Positions 6,194 to 10,119 of a stretch of 10,119 nt of DNA are shown one piece after another. The translations under genes were made by a program, and so were the position numbers. The stretch spans positions 1 to 10,119 of the forward strand of contig JAICLG010000104.1 of NCBI GenBank assembly GCA_025927515.1. The letters are read 5' to 3'. The stretch's first letter is position 1. Every line of letters starts with the position of its first letter. This DNA is from Hyphomicrobium sp. Its GTDB lineage: Bacteria > Pseudomonadota > Alphaproteobacteria > Rhizobiales > Hyphomicrobiaceae. A model generated the notes under the pieces. That model did not search any database. It was given only the letters and a program-made list of their open reading frames with translations, and had not been told where the DNA came from.

Positions 6194-6949
6194 GTGGCGC
6201 CAGCGTTCCAGGTGCGTGTTTTGAGCTTCGTACGCGACGATATCAGATCTCTGCGGTGTTCGGACGAGTCCAGCAGACCAGTTCTGGACGCGGACTTTCG
6301 TCTTCTTGAGCGCAACGAAATCCTGTTTGAAGCGGGCGACCTTAAAGCGAATCTTTACAGGGTCGAGACGGGCGCGCTCTGCATCTACACGATCGATCAG
6401 AATGCGAAAGCGGATGTCATCGAATTCGCTTTGGCCGGCGATCTTGTCGGGATGGGTTTTCTGGAGCGTCACACGGCCAACGCCCGCGCCGCGATCGATA
6501 CCAAGGTTCGCTGTTTCGCTCTTGATGATTTGCACACGCTTGCGGCGAGCGATGAGCGCACGAAAAGCAGGTTCGACAGCGCCGTTCGTCGTGAGTTTGC
6601 GTATCGGCGCAATCTCCTCATCGACGCCGGACGCTCCAATCTGCTCGCGAGGCTTTCAGCCTTCCTGATCGCGGTATCGCAACAGAATGCGCAGGAAGGC
6701 CGAGATCCGACGCTGATTGATGAAACATGGGGAAGCGCCGTTGTAGCCGATTACCTCGGAATTAGCGTTGATGATCTGGGCACGGCGCTCGTGCAATTGG
6801 AAAAGCAGGGATTGATCCAGCCTGCGGCTCAGCACCGTTTGCGCATCGCCGATTTAACGCGCCTCGAAACGCTGGCGAATGAAATGCCGGTGGCGCTGCT
6901 GCAGTCTGATTTGCCCGACGCGCAGCGCGCTTTGCCTACCCGGGCTTAG
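6194..6949 (+). CDS. Crp/Fnr-family transcriptional regulator with atypical recognition helix
   Basis: This protein is 251 residues if it starts at the GTG at 6194. Residues about 35-120 form a cNMP-binding-like beta-roll (EILFEAGDLKANLYRVETGA, then FALAGDLVGMGFL), and a dimer helix follows at about 122-165. The C-terminal winged helix is at about 178-220 (WGSAVVADYLGISVDDLGTA, LEKQGLI). It lacks the N-terminal cysteine cluster of FNR, so it should not carry an oxygen-sensing Fe-S cluster. The usual recognition-helix E-T-V-S-R pattern of FNR/FixK is replaced by D-D-L-G-T, so target DNA is likely different or binding is weak. The start is uncertain; a GTG six codons later is also possible. It ends tail to tail with the methyltransferase gene, overlapping by 14 bp. 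Ligand and regulon are unknown. Confidence 0.85.
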   Translation: MAPAFQVRVLSFVRDDIRSLRCSDESSRPVLDADFRLLERNEILFEAGDLKANLYRVETGALCIYTIDQNAKADVIEFALAGDLVGMGFLERHTANARAAIDTKVRCFALDDLHTLAASDERTKSRFDSAVRREFAYRRNLLIDAGRSNLLARLSAFLIAVSQQNAQEGRDPTLIDETWGSAVVADYLGISVDDLGTALVQLEKQGLIQPAAQHRLRIADLTRLETLANEMPVALLQSDLPDAQRALPTRA

Positions 6950-7835
6950 CATCGAACATCCCGTCGGTCAGCACGTCCGGTTCAAACATTATGTAGCCCG
7001 CGAATTTCCGCAATTTTTCGCGACGCGCTTTTGACATGAACATTTGCCGTGCTTTGGTGACGAGGATTGCGAGCACGGGCAAATCCATTCGTCGCCCAAG
7101 GCGATGTGCTTCATCGGCGAGGTAGCGCGTTTCTCTAGGCCGCCATCCGCGCTCTTTGAAGAAATCGAACCAATCCGAAGGCGCAAACTTGAAGGGCGCG
7201 TTCTGCATCCGGTTGCCAATCCGGCGCTGCCGGAGTTTGAGCAGCTCCGGTGAAAAATAATCCACCAGCCAATACCTAACGTGATCGAGCTTTCTGAGGT
7301 CCACCGCGAGAGACGACACTTCTTCCGTGCTCAGATATGGCACGACACCTTCGGTGACCACCAAGAGCTTTTTGGCCCTGGCGTTGGCATCGGCGAGCAA
7401 TAGCCGCCGCGCCGTGTCGTCGGCGAGGTCGCATTTGGTTCGCATCAGGTGGCATCCGGGTTTTTCGCCAGAAAGTCGCTTCTGCTTGTATTCGATGACA
7501 TGAGGGTAATCGGCTTCGATCCACATCAACGACGCGGGCAGGTCCATGCGGTAGGGACGGGTGTCCAATCCGGCGCCGAGGTTTAGCACCGCGTCTGCGC
7601 CTTCACGAATCGCCTGTCGAATGAACGCGTCGATAATGTACGTACGCATAACGATGGCCCATCTGGTTGCGTAGGGGTGGGGCATCGAGTTGGCTATGTC
7701 CTTGCCGCGTTCTCCGGCGAGCAAGCCTGCGAGCGGATCGCGGAAGAGCGCATCCGGGCGTTGTGTCTCGACGCTGCGGAGATGAGCGATCCAGTAGGCG
7801 GTATCGGATACGTCGCCGATCAATGTATTCGACAT
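6936..7835 (-). CDS. Class I SAM-dependent methyltransferase, LCMT/PPM-like family
   Basis: This 299-residue protein matches the leucine carboxyl methyltransferase-like group (the Mycobacterium 'putative SAM-dependent methyltransferase' type). The SAM-binding motif I is VLNLGAGLDTRPYR (83-96). The acidic residue following the second strand is in WIEADYP (105-111), KCDLADD (134-140) is the third motif, and VTEGVVPYLS (160-169) is typical of the family. The C-terminus is basic (MSKARREKLRKFAGYI). The ATG at 7833-7835 has GAGGAC about 8 nt upstream on the minus strand. It is divergent from the DegP-type gene, and its 3' end overlaps the end of the Crp/Fnr gene. Members methylate small molecules or carboxyl groups; the substrate here is unknown. 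Confidence 0.88.
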   Translation of the reverse strand: MSNTLIGDVSDTAYWIAHLRSVETQRPDALFRDPLAGLLAGERGKDIANSMPHPYATRWAIVMRTYIIDAFIRQAIREGADAVLNLGAGLDTRPYRMDLPASLMWIEADYPHVIEYKQKRLSGEKPGCHLMRTKCDLADDTARRLLLADANARAKKLLVVTEGVVPYLSTEEVSSLAVDLRKLDHVRYWLVDYFSPELLKLRQRRIGNRMQNAPFKFAPSDWFDFFKERGWRPRETRYLADEAHRLGRRMDLPVLAILVTKARQMFMSKARREKLRKFAGYIMFEPDVLTDGMFDAKPG

Positions 7836-7992
7836 GCGAACGTCCTCGTCGTGCGGATTGCAGATCCGAAAGGTTTCGTAATTTTAAATCGGCGGCAACG
7901 TTCAGGAAATGTATGAGGCGCCAGGATCACCACATCTTTCCGGGGGGAATGAGGCAGAGCCTCGCTCGCGAACTCTAAAGGAAAAGGCGATC
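7836..7992. promoter_or_regulatory. Divergent promoter region of methyltransferase and DegP-type protease
   Basis: This 157-bp gap separates two divergent starts. I see TTGCAG near 7858 followed by the AT-rich stretch TAATTTTAAAT (7879-7889), which could be a rightward promoter, but the spacing is poor. A small stem, GAGGC-AGA-GCCTC (7951-7963), lies about 30 nt before the protease ATG. I found no clear sigma-E, RpoH or EcfG pattern. Confidence 0.3.
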
Positions 7993-9576
7993 ATGGATAC
8001 ACAAGACCTAGAAGGCAAAGAGACCTCGGAGCACCGGGCGGCTTCCTCGGACAGCCGCTATACGAGAATTGCGAAAGCGGCGGGCATCGCCACAGCGGGA
8101 AGCGCTGCGATCGCCTTCCTTGTGGCGGCTTCTGTTGCTCCGCAGACGAGCCCACTCTCACACAGCCTGGCGTTTAGCAGTTCTGCGGCTGCGGCTGAGG
8201 CCGTTAGTCCATCCGCGGCATCGATGCCGAGCTTTGCCGACCTCGTCGCGAAAGTGAAGCCGGCTGTCGTGTCAATTTACGTCCGTTCGGAAGAGACGAC
8301 GCCATTGACGTCCTGGAGCGGTAGCGAAAACGGAAATGGCAATAACAACGACTCGCAAAACGGGACGTTCCAGTTCTTCTTCGGACCTTTCGGCAAGCAG
8401 CAGTTCAGCTTTCCAAACGCGCAGCAATCCCCCCACATCGTGCGTGCGCAAGGGTCAGGCTTCTTTATCACTGGCGACGGGTATCTCGTGACCAACAACC
8501 ACGTCGTCAAGAATGCGAAGGAAGTCAAAGTGAAGACGACGACGGGCGAGACCTACAAGGCAAAGGTCATCGGAACAGACCCGAAGACAGATCTTGCTCT
8601 GCTCAAGGTGAGTGCGTCCAAAGACTTCCCGCATGTCTCCTTCGCGCCGTCGATGCCGCGCGTGGGCGACTGGGTGGTCGCGATGGGCAATCCGTTCGGT
8701 CTCGGCGGAACCGTGACAGCGGGCATCGTATCGGCGCAAGGGCGTGATATCGGCAGTGGCCCTTATGATGACTACCTCCAGATCGACGCGCCGGTAAATT
8801 CCGGAAACTCGGGCGGCCCGAGCTTCAATCTCAACGGCCAAGTCGTCGGTATCAATACCGCGATCTACACGCCATCGGGCGGCTCGGTTGGCATCGCGTT
8901 CGACATTCCGTCGACGACGGCGAAATCGGTCATCGATGCGTTGAAGACCAACGGCAAGGTGACGCGTGGCTGGATCGGCGTGACGATCCAGCCGGTGACG
9001 GACGATATTGCTGCAAGCATGGGCATGAAGAACGCCAGCGGTGCGCTGGTCGACGAGCCGCAGCCCGGCAGCCCGGCGGCGAAGGCAGGTCTCAAGAGCG
9101 GAGACGTGATCGCGCGCTTCAATGGTGAAACGGTCAAGGATTCACGCGATCTGGCACGCAAGGTCGCCAGCGTTGCTCCTGGCCAGACCGTCAAGCTGGC
9201 GGTCATCCATAAAGGCGAAGAACGTACGCTCGATCTCGTCACGGGCACGTATCCTGCGGACAAAGTGGCCCTTAATGGCGACAGTGGATCGGCCACTCCG
9301 GCGTTCGGAATGACGCTCGCTCCGTCCGATGACGTGGCGGGCGCGCAAGCCAAGGGCGTCGTCGTGGTCGGCGTCAACCCCACGGGTGTAGCGTCCGAGA
9401 AGGGCGTACAACAGGGCGACGTCATTACGGCCGTCGGCAACAAATCCGTGACGCAGCCGCAAGATGTCCAGAGTGCGATCCATGAGGCCCAGAGCGAAGG
9501 CAAGTCTGCGATCCTGATGCATCTCAAGACGGCTGACGGCGGCCGGTTCGTTGCGCTTCCGTTGAAGCAGGGCTAG
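7993..9576 (+). CDS. degP: DegP/HtrA (Do) family periplasmic serine endopeptidase
   Basis: This 527-residue protease/chaperone degrades or refolds damaged envelope proteins. A basic N-terminus precedes a hydrophobic segment (about 25-50), a signal peptide or anchor. The trypsin-like domain (about 80-320) has the triad H170 (VTNNHVV), D200 (KTDLALLKV) and S273 (NSGNSGGPSF). Two PDZ domains follow (about 325-415, starting GWIGVTIQPV; and about 435-520, starting FGMTLAP), as in full-length DegP/DegQ. An Asn/Gly-rich stretch and a Phe-rich patch (about 108-140) match the LA-loop area that varies in the family. I chose the ATG at 7993 because AAAGGAAAAGG precedes it closely; the frame is also open to an ATG at 7909 with poor spacing. 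It is followed by a hairpin at 9590-9630. Confidence 0.93.
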   Translation: MDTQDLEGKETSEHRAASSDSRYTRIAKAAGIATAGSAAIAFLVAASVAPQTSPLSHSLAFSSSAAAAEAVSPSAASMPSFADLVAKVKPAVVSIYVRSEETTPLTSWSGSENGNGNNNDSQNGTFQFFFGPFGKQQFSFPNAQQSPHIVRAQGSGFFITGDGYLVTNNHVVKNAKEVKVKTTTGETYKAKVIGTDPKTDLALLKVSASKDFPHVSFAPSMPRVGDWVVAMGNPFGLGGTVTAGIVSAQGRDIGSGPYDDYLQIDAPVNSGNSGGPSFNLNGQVVGINTAIYTPSGGSVGIAFDIPSTTAKSVIDALKTNGKVTRGWIGVTIQPVTDDIAASMGMKNASGALVDEPQPGSPAAKAGLKSGDVIARFNGETVKDSRDLARKVASVAPGQTVKLAVIHKGEERTLDLVTGTYPADKVALNGDSGSATPAFGMTLAPSDDVAGAQAKGVVVVGVNPTGVASEKGVQQGDVITAVGNKSVTQPQDVQSAIHEAQSEGKSAILMHLKTADGGRFVALPLKQG

Positions 9577-9589
9577 ATCCTCTCCGCAG

Positions 9590-9630
9590 AAAAAAAAAGA
9601 TCGGCGCGGGTCATAAGGCCCGCGCCGATT
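9590..9630. terminator. Long hairpin with A-tract on its left: strong minus-strand terminator, weaker plus-strand one
   Basis: ATCGGCGCGGG (9600-9610) and CCCGCGCCGAT (9619-9629) form a perfect 11-bp GC-rich stem with an 8-nt loop. Read on the plus strand, the downstream bases (TATGTTT) are only moderately T-rich. Read on the minus strand, the stem is followed by nine Ts (A-run 9590-9598). It can therefore end the protease transcript, but it is better built to stop transcription coming from the right. It begins 14 bp after the protease stop. Confidence 0.75.
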
Positions 9631-9633
9631 ATG

Positions 9634-9765
9634 TTTGAGTGGGCAGGCGTGGGACCCCTGACCGCGGCAGATATGCCGGCATGCTCCCGGAGTTCGCCCG
9701 CCACGGCTCTGCGGCTGGATTCGTCCAGCCTCCTAAGTTGCCCTCAGTAAACTCTGAGTTTTTTT
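9634..9765 (+). ncRNA. Candidate structured non-coding RNA (no family recognised)
   Basis: This stretch has no convincing gene but unusual pairing. From left to right: CGGCA-GATA-TGCCG (9665-9678), GGCTGGA-TTCG-TCCAGCC (9713-9730, with a UUCG loop), and CTCAG-TAAACT-CTGAG followed by seven Ts (9743-9765), which looks like an intrinsic terminator. GTTTGAGTGGGCA (9634-9646) can also pair imperfectly with TGCCCTCAGTAAAC (9739-9752), giving a closing stem that competes with the terminator. No tRNA, SRP RNA or known riboswitch signature is visible. The strand is uncertain, since a minus-strand RNA would end at the strong T-tract at 9590-9598. A leader or small RNA is inference. Confidence 0.35.
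9743..9765 (+). terminator. Small intrinsic-terminator-like hairpin with T7 tail
   Basis: CTCAG (9743-9747), loop TAAACT, CTGAG (9754-9758), then TTTTTTT (9759-9765). The stem is only 5 bp, but the T-run is clear. No plus-strand gene ends just before it, so it would terminate either read-through from the protease or a small RNA. Confidence 0.5.
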
Positions 9766-9838
9766 GGCCGCGCAGCCCCATTGGTTACGGATGCGGTCTT
9801 CGAGATGCAGACATGCGTGGACAGCGAGGCCGAGAGGC

Positions 9839-9878
9839 TTGATGTCACGCAAAGCGCCCTTATTATAAGCATGCTTAT
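9839..9878 (+). promoter_or_regulatory. Promoter and overlapping palindromic operator of the MarR-family gene
   Basis: TTGATG (9839-9844) and TATTAT (9861-9866), 16 bp apart, make a plausible sigma-70 promoter. The perfect 14-bp palindrome ATAAGCATGCTTAT (9865-9878) touches the -10 box and lies 15-28 bp before the ATG. This is the usual layout for autorepression by a MarR-family dimer. Confidence 0.55.
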
Positions 9879-9892
9879 CATTTGGGGACGCT

Positions 9893-10119
9893 ATGGAAGA
9901 TCAATCTCCTACGCTCGGCTTTTTGTTGCACGACGTCGCGCGGTTGCTCCGCAAGCGATTCGAGCAAAACGCGCGCGGCTCCGGGCTGACACGGTCGCAA
10001 TGGCAGGTGCTGGCCTACCTCTCACGCAGCGAAGGCATCAACCAGAGCGGACTCGCCGATCTCCTCGATGTTGAGCCGATTACGCTCACGCGCATCCTCG
10101 ATAAGCTCGAGGGGCTGAA
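9893..10119 (+). CDS. MarR-family transcriptional regulator (partial, C-terminus cut by window edge)
   Basis: I translated 75 codons from the ATG at 9893; the frame is open at the window end. The N-terminal dimerisation helix (LGFLLHDVARLLRKRFEQNA, 8-27) is followed by LTRSQWQVLAYLS (32-44) and a winged-helix HTH (INQSGLADLLDVEPITLTRI, about 49-68, then LDKLEGL). GGGGA lies about 4 nt before the ATG. MarR proteins usually repress efflux or stress genes and release DNA when they bind a small aromatic ligand. Relatives of this N-terminal type often precede a membrane-fusion/MFS drug pump, so one may follow beyond the edge; this is inference from family context. Confidence 0.88.
   Translation, partial: MEDQSPTLGFLLHDVARLLRKRFEQNARGSGLTRSQWQVLAYLSRSEGINQSGLADLLDVEPITLTRILDKLEGL

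Noticed and set aside
8865..9527. Long minus-strand open frame opposite the protease gene
   Set aside because: It is a shadow of the PDZ-domain region. The plus frame has the catalytic triad and both PDZ domains.
9639..9842. 67-codon plus-strand open frame after the protease gene
   Set aside because: It spans hairpins and a T7 run, lacks a Shine-Dalgarno and has no recognisable protein features.
1..10119. Defence system, biosynthetic cluster or mobile element
   Set aside because: Every substantial frame fits a housekeeping, envelope or regulatory family. There are no transposases, integrases, toxin-antitoxin pairs, nucleases or direct-repeat boundaries.

Overview
The window looks like chromosomal DNA of a moderately GC-rich alphaproteobacterium, most likely in the Hyphomicrobiales (Rhizobiales). 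The evidence is a ChpT histidine phosphotransferase, a DUF1134/EipA-type envelope protein, a perfect TTAA-N7-TTAA CtrA box, GANTC (CcrM) sites in intergenic DNA, and overall codon use. Hyphomicrobium or a relative is my guess from the gene content; the sequence alone does not settle the genus. I see no transposase, integrase, phage gene, CRISPR array, rRNA or tRNA. It reads as ordinary core and envelope chromosome, not an accessory island.

Layout. On the minus strand at the left (1-1062) is chpT followed by a stand-alone CheY-like receiver that runs off the left edge. A perfect CtrA box and an adjacent inverted repeat lie between them. Reading right from there on the plus strand are cysQ (1347-2204), the DUF1134 secreted protein (2343-3308) with an unusual Tyr/Pro/Gly repeat linker, a membrane-anchored coiled-coil protein (3372-4847) close behind it, a CDF zinc-type efflux protein (5016-6002), and a Crp/Fnr-family regulator (6194-6949). 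That regulator overlaps tail to tail with a minus-strand LCMT/PPM-family methyltransferase (6936-7835). The methyltransferase is divergent from a DegP/HtrA-type protease (7993-9576). A long hairpin with a strong minus-strand T-tract, a hairpin-rich non-coding stretch, and the 5' end of a MarR-family regulator (from 9893) with a palindrome over its promoter finish the window.

How the genes fit. The left part concerns cell-cycle signalling (ChpT passes phosphate to CtrA and CpdR in known systems). The DUF1134 protein, the coiled-coil anchor and DegP are all envelope proteins. CDF export, the Crp/Fnr regulator and the MarR regulator are response functions. No gene set here clearly forms a new system. 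The best leads are regulatory or structural: the CtrA box beside chpT, a 19-bp palindrome at 6088-6106, a hairpin between the DUF1134 gene and the coiled-coil gene, the folded non-coding stretch at 9634-9765, and the repeat linker in the DUF1134 protein.
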